Shown: one piece after another, positions 39,726 through 48,300 of the stretch
How the letters are laid out: every line of letters begins with the position of its first letter
Numbering within the stretch: the first letter of the stretch is position 1
Assembly: GCF_002920535.1 (NCBI RefSeq)
Contig: NZ_PQSS01000015.1
Span: forward strand, 61,222 to 125,221
Source: Streptomyces sp. Ru71
GTDB taxonomy: Bacteria; Actinomycetota; Actinomycetes; Streptomycetales; Streptomycetaceae
DNA: 64,000 nt
Reading direction: 5' to 3'
The notes under the pieces: model-generated
Databases searched by the model: none
Told to the model about the DNA's origin: nothing
The model's input: only the letters and a program-made list of their open reading frames with translations
Program-made: the position numbers and the translations under genes

Positions 39726-40664
39726 TCACCCGTGCGCCGAGCGGGCCTGCTGTGTTGCGCGCAGTACCGCCCAGGAGTCCGCCACGGGGCCCAGATGGCC
39801 GAGTTTGTCAGGGTTGCTCACCGTGCGGATGGTCTGGATCCGCCCGTCGAGGACACCGAGCGTCCAGGTGCTGACGATTTTGCCGTCCGGGTCGCGGAGC
39901 ACCGCGCCGGGCTCGCCGTTGACCTGGTGCGGTTCCACTACGCCGCCGATCCGGGTGAACGGCGGGAGGAGGGCGGCGAGCACCTCGGTGACCTGGCCGG
40001 CGCCGAAGAAGCCGTCCGCCCACTGCGGGGCCTTGCCGCCGCTGTCCGCGACCAGTGCCACGTCGGCGGCGAGCAGTTCTCGCAGCCCGTCGACGTCGCC
40101 CGCGGTGACCGCGTCGAAGAACCGCGCCGCGAGGCGGTCCCGCTCGCGGCGGTCGGCCTCGAACCGGGGGCGACCGTCGCCGTGCATGTGGCGGCGGGCC
40201 CGTACCACCAGCTGACGGCATGCCGCTTCGGACCGTCCCACCGCCGAGGCGATCTCGTCGAAGCCGAAGGCGAAGACCTCCCGCAGCACGAACACCGCCC
40301 GCTCCAGCGGTGAAAGCCGCTCCAGCAGCATCAGCGCGGCCATGGACACCGAGTCGGCCAGCTCCGCCGAGCGCTCGGGGTCCTGGTAGGGGTCCGTCAG
40401 CAGCGGCTCGGGGAACCAGGGTCCGACGTACGCCTCACGCCGGACCCGGGCCGATCGCAGCACGTTGATCGAGACACGGGTGACCACGGCCGAGAGGTAC
40501 GCCTTGGCCGAGGCGGGGGAGGACCGGGCGGCCGCGTAGCGCAACCAGGTCTCCTGGACGGCGTCCTCGGCCTCGGCCACGCTGGCCAGGATGCGGTACG
40601 CGATCGAGAACAGCAGCGGTCGCAGCTCCTCGAACTCCGCGGCCCTGCCCGTCGTTCCGGTCAC
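39726..40664 (-). CDS. ECF41-type RNA polymerase sigma factor
   Basis: A 312-residue extracytoplasmic-function sigma factor. Region 2 is at residues about 15-80 (AEDAVQETWLRY), region 4 at 112-165 (LLERLSPLERAVFVLREVFAF and GRSEAACRQLVVRARRHM). A SnoaL-like C-terminal extension follows. ECF41 marks are all present: WFPEP in the linker (83-87, WLPEP in the group consensus), DSGGK at 207-211 (DGGGK) and NPDKL at 284-288. In this group the extension replaces an anti-sigma factor. The GTG start overlaps the epimerase stop (GTGA) with AGGAG upstream, so the sigma factor is coupled to the epimerase, as expected for an ECF41 locus. Confidence 0.93.
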   Translation of the reverse strand: MTGTTGRAAEFEELRPLLFSIAYRILASVAEAEDAVQETWLRYAAARSSPASAKAYLSAVVTRVSINVLRSARVRREAYVGPWFPEPLLTDPYQDPERSAELADSVSMAALMLLERLSPLERAVFVLREVFAFGFDEIASAVGRSEAACRQLVVRARRHMHGDGRPRFEADRRERDRLAARFFDAVTAGDVDGLRELLAADVALVADSGGKAPQWADGFFGAGQVTEVLAALLPPFTRIGGVVEPHQVNGEPGAVLRDPDGKIVSTWTLGVLDGRIQTIRTVSNPDKLGHLGPVADSWAVLRATQQARSAHG

Positions 40665-41593
40665 GCCAGCTCCTGCTCGAAGCCCTGCCGCCACGACGGA
40701 TAGCGCAGCTGCCAGCCGAGTTCACGCTTGGCCTTGGCGTTGGAGAAGCCGCGCCCCTCGGTCATCATCACCACCGCCTGGTCCCCGGCCAGCAGCCGGG
40801 CCAGCCACACCGGCACCCACATCGGCCGCTTCGCTCCCGCGCAGGCCGCCAGGTGGGGCAGCCACTCACTCGCCGGGGCCGGTTCGTCGTCGACGATGTT
40901 GAACACGCCCCTCGCCTTCTGCTCCACCGCCAGGACGGTGGCGCTCGCCGCGTCGTCGAGATGCACCCAGGAGCTGTAGCCGGTGCCCCGCCCGATGAGC
41001 GGATACTGCCGCTTGCGGAGCAGCTCGACCTGGTCGTCGATGGCCCCAGGACCGTAGAACGCGCCGTAGCGCAGGAACGCGCCCCCGGCCCGCAGGACCA
41101 TGTCCTCGGCGTAGCGCAGCGTCTCCAGGCCCGGCTGCGCGGCCGTGCCCTCCAGCACGTCCAGCGGATCGTCCTCGGTCTTCACCCAGCCGCCCTCCCG
41201 GACACCGTTCCAAGAGGCGTAGCCCTGGGCGACGACATGCGACACACCGGTCGCCTCGGCCGCCGCCAGCAGGTTGTCCGTACCCTCCCGGCGCAGCCGG
41301 TTGGTGAGGGCGAACCACCGGTCCGGGTGCTTGATGTCGGGCTTGCCGGCGTGTGCCGGGGAGATCGCGGTCATCTGGTGCACGATCACCTCCGGCCGCG
41401 CCCTGGCCACCGCCTCCCCGACGGAGGCCGCGTCCAGCCCGTTCATCACCACCGCCTCCGCGCCCAGCCGCGCCAGCCGGTCCAGCTTGTCCGCGCTGGT
41501 CGTCGTGGCCGTCACCTGGTGGCCACGCGCCAGGAGCTGCGGCACCAGCCGCCGTCCCAGCACTCCGCTTCCTCCCGCCACGAACACCCGCAT
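40661..41593 (-). CDS. NAD-dependent epimerase/dehydratase family protein (ECF41 partner)
   Basis: A 310-residue extended SDR protein. The NAD motif VFVAGGSGVLGRRLVPQLL is at the N-terminus. The Tyr of the expected active site is probably in VAQGYASWNG or LRYGAFYGPGA. ECF41 sigma factors are typically linked to a carboxymuconolactone decarboxylase, oxidoreductase or epimerase, so this is the likely regulon target. The start is one of two in-frame ATGs (41593 or 41599) after AAGGAGGG; the inner one has better spacing. Confidence 0.88.
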   Translation of the reverse strand: MRVFVAGGSGVLGRRLVPQLLARGHQVTATTTSADKLDRLARLGAEAVVMNGLDAASVGEAVARARPEVIVHQMTAISPAHAGKPDIKHPDRWFALTNRLRREGTDNLLAAAEATGVSHVVAQGYASWNGVREGGWVKTEDDPLDVLEGTAAQPGLETLRYAEDMVLRAGGAFLRYGAFYGPGAIDDQVELLRKRQYPLIGRGTGYSSWVHLDDAASATVLAVEQKARGVFNIVDDEPAPASEWLPHLAACAGAKRPMWVPVWLARLLAGDQAVVMMTEGRGFSNAKAKRELGWQLRYPSWRQGFEQELA

Positions 41594-41636
41594 GACCATC
41601 ACCCTCCTTGTGTGCGCATCCGCCGTCACCTCCCAA

Positions 41637-41663
41637 GACAAGACAGCCCCCCGGTTTGTGACA
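41637..41663 (-). promoter_or_regulatory. ECF41-type promoter
   Basis: On the minus strand TGTCACA (41663-41657), 16 bases, then TGTC (41640-41637). The published ECF41 consensus is TGTCACA-n16-CGTC, so only one base differs. It lies 44 bases ahead of the epimerase start and implies autoregulation of the epimerase-sigma operon. Confidence 0.78.
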
Positions 41664-41683
41664 TGGAGGACGGGTCGGCGTGG

Positions 41684-42298
41684 TCAGAGCACGTCGTACG
41701 TCAGATGGGTCGCGGTCGATGTCGGGGTCACGCTCCGCTGCACCAGCGTGCGCGGGGCCGAGCCGGTGAACAGAGGCGTCCCGGTGCCCAGGACGACGGG
41801 CGCGAGGTGCAGGCTCAGCGCGTCGACCAGCCCCGCCTCGAACGCCGAGCCGATCGTGGCGCCGCCGCCCATGAGGACGACGTCGAGGTCCTTGCCGCTG
41901 TGCGACGACGCGGCCTCGGCGCGCTCGCGCGCGGCGGCCACGGCATCCGGCAGTCCGGTGGTGACGAAGGTCCAGTCGAGGTCGGCGAGCCGTACCGACT
42001 CCGGCGGTGAGCTCGTGACGACGACGAACGCGGGTTTGCCCACCTCGCCGGCGCCGTAGCCGGTCGTCTCGTCCCAGCCGGTGGGCCCGTCGACCAGGTC
42101 GAAGAGCCGCCGGCCGAGGACGACGGCGCCCGAGCGGACGGTCCCCTCGTGCAGGACCCGGCGGTCGTCGGGGTCGTCGGAGAACGCCCAGGTGTGCAGA
42201 GCCTCGCCACCGGTGCCCAGACCGTTGTCCGGGCCGGGGTCGGGCCCGGTGACGAAACCGTCGAGGGAGACGGAGATGTCGGCGATGATGCGTGTCAT
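41684..42298 (-). CDS. dihydrofolate reductase / RibD C-terminal family protein
   Basis: A 204-residue stand-alone RibD C-terminal domain. DISVSLDGFVTGPDPGPDNG at the N-terminus, GAVVLGRRLFDLVDGP in the middle, NADPH-binding DVVLMGGGATIGSAFEAGL, and the closing HLAPVVLGTGTPLF. It is a distant paralogue of 1808-2380. It is transcribed toward the epimerase operon but stops 21 bases before its promoter. Substrate unknown. Confidence 0.87.
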   Translation of the reverse strand: MTRIIADISVSLDGFVTGPDPGPDNGLGTGGEALHTWAFSDDPDDRRVLHEGTVRSGAVVLGRRLFDLVDGPTGWDETTGYGAGEVGKPAFVVVTSSPPESVRLADLDWTFVTTGLPDAVAAARERAEAASSHSGKDLDVVLMGGGATIGSAFEAGLVDALSLHLAPVVLGTGTPLFTGSAPRTLVQRSVTPTSTATHLTYDVL

Positions 42299-42472
42299 AC
42301 CAGGGCAGACCCGGCCCGCCGCCCGAACTCATCGCCGCCTCGCCCCTCGGCCCGAGGTGGTGACGCACCCGTGAAAGCCGTCGCATCCCTCCCATAGCAT
42401 GTTCGAGCTCGCGATGAGTGATCTCAGTGCATCCCACCGATCAGACCCATATCGAACAAAGCGGCCGAACAA

Positions 42473-43846
42473 TTGATATCTAGAGCGTTGCGAAGGCTTT
42501 CGCGAAACGACGGCGGAAGCGCGTTGACCACGTGGTCTCAACGGCGAGTGCTGCTGTGGGGCGTGGGCGGTTCGGCCGCTCTCCTCCTGCTTGTCGTCCT
42601 GGAGATCGCCGCCCGCCGGTACGGCGAGCCGGGGCCGATCACGACGCAGGTGCAGGGGGTGATCGTCGCGCCGAAGTCGGGACCGCTGTACGGCGGTCTG
42701 GCCTTGATGACGGTGGTCCTCACGTGGCGGCAGCGGTTCATCGCCGTGGGCGTCGCGCTCGGCGTGGACCTCGTGCTGGCACTGGTCCGGTGGGCTGCCG
42801 GCTCCACGTTGACCAGCGAACAGTCCTTCGGCACGGGCGCGCTGTGGGTGATGCTGGGCTGTGCGGTCATCGCCGTCACCCGACGCACCGGAGCGGAACG
42901 CGTCGTGCTGCTCAAGGGCGTCGGGCTGGGCCTGTTGCTGGTGGCCGGCCGCAAGATCGGCGACACCTGGCTGCTGATCACGGCGAAGGCCCACCCGACG
43001 GTGCTCGACCAGTACGTGGCGACCGCCGACCACGCTCTGGGCAACCCGTCCTGGGCGGCGGGCCGGATCCTGGAGGCCACCGGCCCGGCCGGCTCCCGAC
43101 TGCTGCACGTCGTCTACGCCCAGCTCGCGGTCGCCGCCATCGTCGTCGCGCTGTACCAGCTGCGCAACGTGGCGGCCGAGCGCCGCTTTCCGGGCCACCA
43201 CCTGGTGCGCACCTTCCTGGTGATCGGGCTGCTCGGGCCGGCCGTCTACATGATCTTCCCCGTGGTCGGACCCGTCTTCGCCTACGGCCCGGGCGCCTCC
43301 GGCACCGGCGGAGTGCAGTGGGCCGCGGCCGACCTGTGGCCGCACACGGCGCTGCCGATCGCCACGCCGCACCCGATGACGTACGACGACCTCACCCCCC
43401 GCAACTGCATGCCGAGCCTGCACACGGCGTGGGCCACCGCGATCTTCATCCATACCCGCCAGGGGCCGCGCACCCTGCGATTCGCCGGTGCGTTCTGGCT
43501 GATCGCCACTCTCTGCGCCACGCTGGGCTTCGGCTACCACTACGGCGTGGACCTCGTCGCCGGCGTGGTGTTCGCGCTCACCGTCGAGGTGGCGCTGCGC
43601 ACAGTCGACCGGGGCTGGGACCGGCGGGGCATCCAGCTGGTCGGCTACGGCGCCACGGTCTTCGCCGCGCTCTTGCCGGCGTACCGCTTTCTGCCGCTGG
43701 AGATGGCCCGGCACCAGGTGGTGTTCGGGCCGCTTCTCCTGCTCCTGATGGGCTCGGTGATCTTCGGCTACATACGGACGACCAGAGCGTGGAAGCCGGC
43801 GGTCCTGCCCGCGCGCCAACCGGAGCCGCAACCCGAACCGGCGTGA
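42473..43846 (+). CDS. PAP2-superfamily membrane phosphatase
   Basis: About 457 residues with roughly nine hydrophobic segments. The PAP2 catalytic motifs are in the second half: NCMPSLHTAWATA (motif with the first His) and GFGYHYGVDLVAGV (motif with the second His and Asp). The layout resembles Aur1/Ipt1-like inositolphosphotransferases (PAP2_3). A role in phospholipid or glycolipid headgroup transfer is inferred. The start is uncertain: TTG 42473 opens the frame without a ribosome binding site, and TTG 42521 or GTG 42548 are alternatives nearer the first helix. Confidence 0.83.
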   Translation: MISRALRRLSRNDGGSALTTWSQRRVLLWGVGGSAALLLLVVLEIAARRYGEPGPITTQVQGVIVAPKSGPLYGGLALMTVVLTWRQRFIAVGVALGVDLVLALVRWAAGSTLTSEQSFGTGALWVMLGCAVIAVTRRTGAERVVLLKGVGLGLLLVAGRKIGDTWLLITAKAHPTVLDQYVATADHALGNPSWAAGRILEATGPAGSRLLHVVYAQLAVAAIVVALYQLRNVAAERRFPGHHLVRTFLVIGLLGPAVYMIFPVVGPVFAYGPGASGTGGVQWAAADLWPHTALPIATPHPMTYDDLTPRNCMPSLHTAWATAIFIHTRQGPRTLRFAGAFWLIATLCATLGFGYHYGVDLVAGVVFALTVEVALRTVDRGWDRRGIQLVGYGATVFAALLPAYRFLPLEMARHQVVFGPLLLLLMGSVIFGYIRTTRAWKPAVLPARQPEPQPEPA

Positions 43847-43901
43847 GCCTCGCAGTCATGGGCCAGGCCAACCGGGGCAGGTGCTCCGTGGGCGGAACCG
43901 G

Positions 43902-44942
43902 CTACTCGATGGCGTCGGCGAAGCCGACACGCACCGCGACCACGGCACCCGAGGCGTCCAGATCGGCTGACACGGGGAAGACGCCGTCGCCCCGCCCGGT
44001 CATGGCGCAGAGCAGTCGCGCGTCGCCGATGTCCACCGTCCCCGCCTCCCCTGCGGAGGCGCGCACCTGCCGCATGACCTGCCAGTGATGGGAATGGGGC
44101 CGGAAGTCCACCATGATGCGGCGCCCGGTCCGCTCCTTCCACCGCTCCAGAGCGATCGCCTTCTCCACGGCCTCCGCCACCGGCAGCCCGGTCCACCCGA
44201 GCACACCCTCCTCGCCCGGCTCACCCAGGGGCGGTGCCGCGAACGCCGCGGCGGCCTCCTGAGCGGCGGCACCCCAGAAGGCGACGTCGGCCAAGCCGTC
44301 CACGGGCTCGTCGTGCTGCCATTCGTCGAGGGCGTCGGCGTCGCCGAAGAGGACCCTTGCCCAGTCGACGCCGACGTCACCCAGCCGTACGGTCGACGCC
44401 ACCGGGGCTTCGCTCATCCGGACCGATATCTCGGACCAGCGCGGTCCCATCCCGTCGCCGGAGCCGAAGCGCGAGGCCAGCACCGGCAGAGGACGATCGC
44501 CGGGCACTCCGCCCACCGCGACGACGGGCACTCCGAAGATCAGGAACCCGCCGCCACCTCCAGCGGCGGTACGGCGTACGCGCCGGGCGTGCGGTTCGCG
44601 GCCCGGCAGCGCCTCCAAGCGCGCGTCCAGACCCTCGGCCAGGCAGTGCTCGTCGAACATCCTGCTGAGCTCCGCCGCCTTGGAGGCAGGGATGTCGTGC
44701 AGCACGGCACCCGGCTGCCGGCCGAAACCGCGAGCCGCCGCCGAGGCGTCCGGGCCGGTCACGGCGAAGTCGACCGAGCCGAGCACCTCGGCTGCCAGCT
44801 CCGGGTCATCGATGCCGAGAACCGCGGGATCGATCTGAGCCGGCGACCGCTCTCCGCTCCACAGCCCCATATGGCCACCGTCGACGACGACCAGGGTCCC
44901 CGAAGGGCAACGGATCTCGCCCAGCCTGAAGATCTCTTCCAC
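43902..44942 (-). CDS. hypothetical protein, possibly DUF4241-like
   Basis: A 346-residue soluble protein that I do not recognise with certainty. Its start, CPSGTLVVVDGGHMGLWSG, and its end, GVFPVSADLDASGAVVAV, recall actinomycete DUF4241-type proteins, in which a short sandwich of strands closes the chain. A Gly run (GGGGG) sits near residue 130. No catalytic motif or membrane segment is seen. Single gene between the convergent phosphatase and the leader peptide of the sulfonate operon. Confidence 0.65.
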   Translation of the reverse strand: MEEIFRLGEIRCPSGTLVVVDGGHMGLWSGERSPAQIDPAVLGIDDPELAAEVLGSVDFAVTGPDASAAARGFGRQPGAVLHDIPASKAAELSRMFDEHCLAEGLDARLEALPGREPHARRVRRTAAGGGGGFLIFGVPVVAVGGVPGDRPLPVLASRFGSGDGMGPRWSEISVRMSEAPVASTVRLGDVGVDWARVLFGDADALDEWQHDEPVDGLADVAFWGAAAQEAAAAFAAPPLGEPGEEGVLGWTGLPVAEAVEKAIALERWKERTGRRIMVDFRPHSHHWQVMRQVRASAGEAGTVDIGDARLLCAMTGRGDGVFPVSADLDASGAVVAVRVGFADAIE

Positions 44943-45056
44943 GGCGCGTGAGTCTACGACTCACCCCTGCCCCCGGGCGTCAGGCGGAGACAGGCCGGCA
45001 CACCAGGCCTGCAGGGCCGGGCTGGCAGCCGCGGTGTTCCACACCCTGGACGGCCC

Positions 45057-45085
45057 TTGGCCAAGTCGTGGGCCTGTTGTACAAA
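45057..45085 (+). promoter_or_regulatory. promoter of the leader peptide and sulfonate operon
   Basis: TTGGCC (45057-45062), 17 bases, TACAAA (45080-45085), and the ATG of the leader peptide begins seven bases later, so the transcript would be leaderless. Confidence 0.6.
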
Positions 45086-45092
45086 TAGGCCC

Positions 45093-45164
45093 ATGATCTC
45101 CGAGCCCCTGGTGCGACGCCTGGTCATCGACCTGTGCCTGCGCGCGGGCTCGTGTTGTTGCTGA
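45093..45164 (+). CDS. Cys-ending leader peptide upstream of sulfonate transport genes
   Basis: Twenty-three codons from ATG to TGA. The peptide contains LVRRLVIDLCLRAGS and ends in three consecutive Cys codons. It fits the pattern LVxRxxxDLxR..S..C of the short leader peptides found upstream of sulfur-metabolism genes in Streptomyces. With cysteine scarce, ribosomes would stall at the Cys codons and change folding of the 173-base leader that follows, as in Cys-attenuation described in mycobacteria. No ribosome binding site is present; a -10 box lies seven bases ahead. Confidence 0.75.
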   Translation: MISEPLVRRLVIDLCLRAGSCCC

Positions 45165-45189
45165 ACCGGCCTTTTCCCGCACGTCTCGT

Positions 45190-45212
45190 CGTCCGGTGAC
45201 ACCACCCGGACG
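45190..45212 (+). promoter_or_regulatory. hairpin in the operon leader
   Basis: CGTCCGG-N9-CCGGACG, a seven-base-pair stem 26 bases after the leader peptide stop and about 125 bases ahead of the permease start. It could be the terminator or anti-terminator arm of an attenuator. CGCGCGGG (inside the peptide gene) could instead pair with CCCGCACG at 45177-45184. Confidence 0.45.
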
Positions 45213-45337
45213 GGGGCCGCTGCCGCGCCCTGCCCCGGGCGCCCAGTCCGCATCGTTCAGCAACATCCGCGCCGGGACCGGCCGCTGCCGTCGGTCGACG
45301 GAGGCTTCCTGACCCGGCGCCCCCATGGAGGCCGCCC

Positions 45338-46213
45338 GTGTCCGCAACTCCCCGTCTGTCCGAGCCCGTACACGCCGAGGCACCTGTCGACGTGCCGTCC
45401 GCACGCCCCGCCCCGGTACGGCGGGTGTGGGTGCGTGTGCGCTCCTTCCTGCTGCCGCTCGGCTCACTGCTCGTCTTCCTCCTGCTGTGGCAGTCGCTGG
45501 CGGCGAGCGGCACATGGAGCGAGACGCTCGTTCCGCCGCCGGCCAAGGTGTGGGACGCGTTCGTCGACGTGTCCACGACGCACGACGGCGTGCGCGGCTA
45601 CAACGGCACCTACCTGGTCGAGCACCTGGGCACCAGCCTGCGCCGCATCGCGATCGGCGCCGGCCTCGGCATCGCCTGCGGGGTGCTGTTCGGGCTGCTC
45701 ATGGGAACCGTCGGCCTGCTGCGCGCGCTGTTCGAGCCCTGGATCACCTTTCTGCGGACCCTGCCGCCGCTGGCCTACTTCTCGCTGCTCGTCATCTGGC
45801 TTGGCATCAATGAGGAACCGAAGATCACGCTGCTGGCCGTGGCCGCCTTCCCGCCGGTGGCGGTGTCGACCACGACGGCCGTCGCGGTCGTGCCGAGGCA
45901 GCTGACCGAGGCCGCCCGCGCCCTCGGCGCCTCGCGGTGGGACCTGGTCAAGGACGTCGTCGTCCCCTCCGCCCTGCCCGAGACGCTGACCGGTGTCCGG
46001 CTCGCCGTGGGAGTGGCCTACTCCTCCCTCGTGGCAGCCGAGTTGGTCAACGGGCTGCCCGGCATCGGCGGCATGGTCAAGGACGCCGCCAACTACAACA
46101 ACACCCCCGTGGTCCTGGTCGGCATCATCGCCATCGGCGTCTCCGGCCTGATCATCGACGGTCTGCTGCTGAGTCTCGAACGCGCCGTCGTACCGTGGCG
46201 CGGCCGCGCCTAG
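45338..46213 (+). CDS. ABC transporter permease, sulfonate/taurine type
   Basis: A 291-residue inner-membrane permease of the SsuC/TauC family, with about six transmembrane helices. The EAA loop that contacts the ATPase is EAARALGASRWDLVKDVVVPSALPETL near residue 190 (key residues EAA...G). The GTG at 45338 follows GGAGG. First structural gene after the leader peptide, in the order permease, binding protein, ATPase, dioxygenase. Confidence 0.9.
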   Translation: MSATPRLSEPVHAEAPVDVPSARPAPVRRVWVRVRSFLLPLGSLLVFLLLWQSLAASGTWSETLVPPPAKVWDAFVDVSTTHDGVRGYNGTYLVEHLGTSLRRIAIGAGLGIACGVLFGLLMGTVGLLRALFEPWITFLRTLPPLAYFSLLVIWLGINEEPKITLLAVAAFPPVAVSTTTAVAVVPRQLTEAARALGASRWDLVKDVVVPSALPETLTGVRLAVGVAYSSLVAAELVNGLPGIGGMVKDAANYNNTPVVLVGIIAIGVSGLIIDGLLLSLERAVVPWRGRA

Positions 46214-46330
46214 CACCAGCGGCACACCCACCCCCGGCGCACCGGTACACCGACCCCCGGCGCGCACCGGCACACCAACCCACGCGCACTGGTACACCGA
46301 CCTCCTGCGCACCGGCGCACCGCCTCCCAC
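46213..46330. repeat. about five imperfect 23-25-bp tandem repeats
   Basis: Units of the form GCGCACCGGTACACCGACCCCC fill most of the 200 bases between permease and binding-protein genes. Others read GCACCAGCGGCACACCCACC, GCGCACTGGTACACCGACC and GCGCACCGGCGCACCGCC. Sequence drift is moderate. They may influence mRNA structure between the two genes or be selfish short repeats. Confidence 0.65.
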
Positions 46331-46412
46331 GGCACAGACACCCGCGCCCCTCGCTCCCACGCGTCACCTTCCGTCCCCCCGACAGCACCCCCAGCACAGA
46401 AACGGCTTCGCC

Positions 46413-47465
46413 ATGTCCCGTGTCCCCCAAGGCCCTTCCCGACGGCTCCTGCTGGCCGGCGCCCTCGCCGCCGTCTCCGCGGCGGTCACCGGCTGCTCCG
46501 CGGACAGTGCGGCGTCGACGTCCGGCGGCTCCAGGCGGCTGCGCATCGGCTACTTCGCCTTCCCCAGCGGCGACCTGCTCGTGAAGAACAGAAAGCTGCT
46601 GCAGAAGGCGCTGCCGGACCACACCATCACCTGGATCAAGTTCGACTCCGGGGCCGCCGTGAACCAGGCCTTCCTCGGCAAGGCGCTCGACATCGCCGCG
46701 CTGGGCTCCAGCCCGTTCGCCCGAGGGGTGTCGGGCAACTCGCCGATCCCGTACAAGGTCGCCTGGGTCCTGGACGTCGCCGGGGAGAACGAGGCGCTGG
46801 TCGCACGCAAGGACACCGGCGTCGTCGACGTCGCCGGGCTCAAGGGCAGGACGATCGCCACCCCCTTCGCCTCCACCTCGCACTACAGCCTGCTGGCCGC
46901 CCTGCAGACCGCCGGGCTGAAGACCTCCGACGTCAAGCTCGTCGACCTCCAGCCGCAGGCCATCCTCGCCGCCTGGCAGCGCGGCGACATCGACGCCGCC
47001 TATGTGTGGCTGCCCACGCTGAACGAACTGCGCACCACCGGAACCCAGCTCACCAGCAGCAAGGAGATCGGCGCGGCGGGCAAGCCGACGCTCGACCTGG
47101 CGGTCGTCTCGGACGACATCATCGCCAGGGACCCGGCGGCCATTGACGCCTGGCGCACTGAGCAGGCACAGGCCCTGCGCCTGCTCAGGTCCGACCCGGA
47201 GGGCTCCGTCAAGGCCGTCGCGGCGGAACTCGGCATCAGCGCCGCGGACGCCAGGGCCCAGCTCCGGCAGGGGGTGTTCCTCACCCCGGAGCAGGTGGCG
47301 TCCGCCGACTGGCTGGGCACCGACGGCAGCCCCGGCAAGCTGCTCACCTACGTCACCGACACCGCCCGGTTCCTGGCCGGCCAGAAGCAGATCGACGCAG
47401 CGCCGTCCCAGGACGTCGTCCGCAAGGCGTTCTACCTCAAGGGGCTGCCCGATGTCCTCAAGTGA
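46413..47465 (+). CDS. sulfonate/taurine-type substrate-binding lipoprotein
   Basis: A 350-residue TauA/SsuA-like periplasmic-binding protein. The signal peptide has a twin arginine (GPSRRLLLAG) and a lipobox VTGC near residue 28, so it is probably a Tat-exported lipoprotein. The mature part contains IKFDSGAAVNQAFLGKALDIAALGSSPFARG and QRGDIDAAYVWLPTL, in part shown here as FDSGAAVNQAFLG; these are typical of NMT1/TauA folds. It captures the sulfonate outside the membrane for the permease and ATPase. Confidence 0.9.
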   Translation: MSRVPQGPSRRLLLAGALAAVSAAVTGCSADSAASTSGGSRRLRIGYFAFPSGDLLVKNRKLLQKALPDHTITWIKFDSGAAVNQAFLGKALDIAALGSSPFARGVSGNSPIPYKVAWVLDVAGENEALVARKDTGVVDVAGLKGRTIATPFASTSHYSLLAALQTAGLKTSDVKLVDLQPQAILAAWQRGDIDAAYVWLPTLNELRTTGTQLTSSKEIGAAGKPTLDLAVVSDDIIARDPAAIDAWRTEQAQALRLLRSDPEGSVKAVAAELGISAADARAQLRQGVFLTPEQVASADWLGTDGSPGKLLTYVTDTARFLAGQKQIDAAPSQDVVRKAFYLKGLPDVLK

Positions 47466-48267
47466 AGCCACCGCGACCCTGCGGGAGCCGGACGCCGCGC
47501 TCCCGGGAACCGTACGCCTCGACCGGGTCGTCCACCGGTACGGCCGGGGCGGCGAAGCCGTCACCGCCGTCGGGCCCGTCGACCTGACCGTCCCCGCCGG
47601 GGAGTTCCTGGTCCTGGTCGGTGCCTCCGGGTGCGGCAAGAGCACACTGCTACGGCTCGTCGCCGGGTTCGAGCGGCCCACGCACGGCTCGGTGCGCGTC
47701 GGCGGTGCCGCGCCGCGCCCGGGGGTTGCGGCCGGCGTGGTCTTCCAGACCCCGCGGCTGTTCCCGTGGCGGACCGTGCGGGGCAACATCGACCTGGCGC
47801 TGCGGTACGCGGGCGTGGAGCGCGCCCAATGGCCCACGCGACGGGCGGAGTTGCTGGCCCGGGTCGGCCTGGAGGGCACCGAGAAACGCCGCGTCTGGGA
47901 GATCTCCGGCGGCCAGCAGCAGCGCGTCGCCATCGCCCGCGCCCTCGCCGCCGACAACCCGCTGCTGCTGCTCGACGAACCCTTCGCGGCGCTGGACGCG
48001 CTGACCCGGGAACGGCTCCAGGAGGACGTCCGCCGGGTGACCGAGCGGACCGGCCGGACCGCGGTGTTCGTGACGCACTCGGCGGAGGAGGCGGTGTTCC
48101 TCGGCTCCCGCATCGTCGTGCTGACCAAGGGCCCCGGCACCGTGGCCCTGGACCTCCCGGTCCCCCTGCCACGGGGCGACGTCGACGCCGGTGAACTGCG
48201 CGAGTCCGGTGAGTTCGCCGAGCTGCGCGCGCAGGTGGCCCACGCCGTCAAGGCCGCAGCGGCCTGA
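47452..48267 (+). CDS. ABC transporter ATPase, sulfonate/taurine type
   Basis: A 271-residue SsuB/TauB-like ATPase. Walker A VGASGCGKSTLLRLV near residues 57-71, the Q-loop VVFQTPRLFPWRTV, signature ISGGQQQRVAIARAL, Walker B LLLLDEPFAALDAL, and H-loop VFVTHSAEEA. Its ATG lies inside the last codons of the binding-protein gene (14-base overlap), so translation is coupled. Confidence 0.93.
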   Translation: MSSSEATATLREPDAALPGTVRLDRVVHRYGRGGEAVTAVGPVDLTVPAGEFLVLVGASGCGKSTLLRLVAGFERPTHGSVRVGGAAPRPGVAAGVVFQTPRLFPWRTVRGNIDLALRYAGVERAQWPTRRAELLARVGLEGTEKRRVWEISGGQQQRVAIARALAADNPLLLLDEPFAALDALTRERLQEDVRRVTERTGRTAVFVTHSAEEAVFLGSRIVVLTKGPGTVALDLPVPLPRGDVDAGELRESGEFAELRAQVAHAVKAAAA

Positions 48268-48300
48268 CCCCCGTACCCGTATCAAGGAAAGGACACACAG

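Noticed and set aside
46213..46330. CRISPR array
   Set aside because: Units are contiguous, imperfect and without spacers; no cas genes are present.
46152..48251. Long minus-strand frame across the sulfonate operon
   Set aside because: Shadow of the binding-protein and ATPase genes, both of which have complete motifs.
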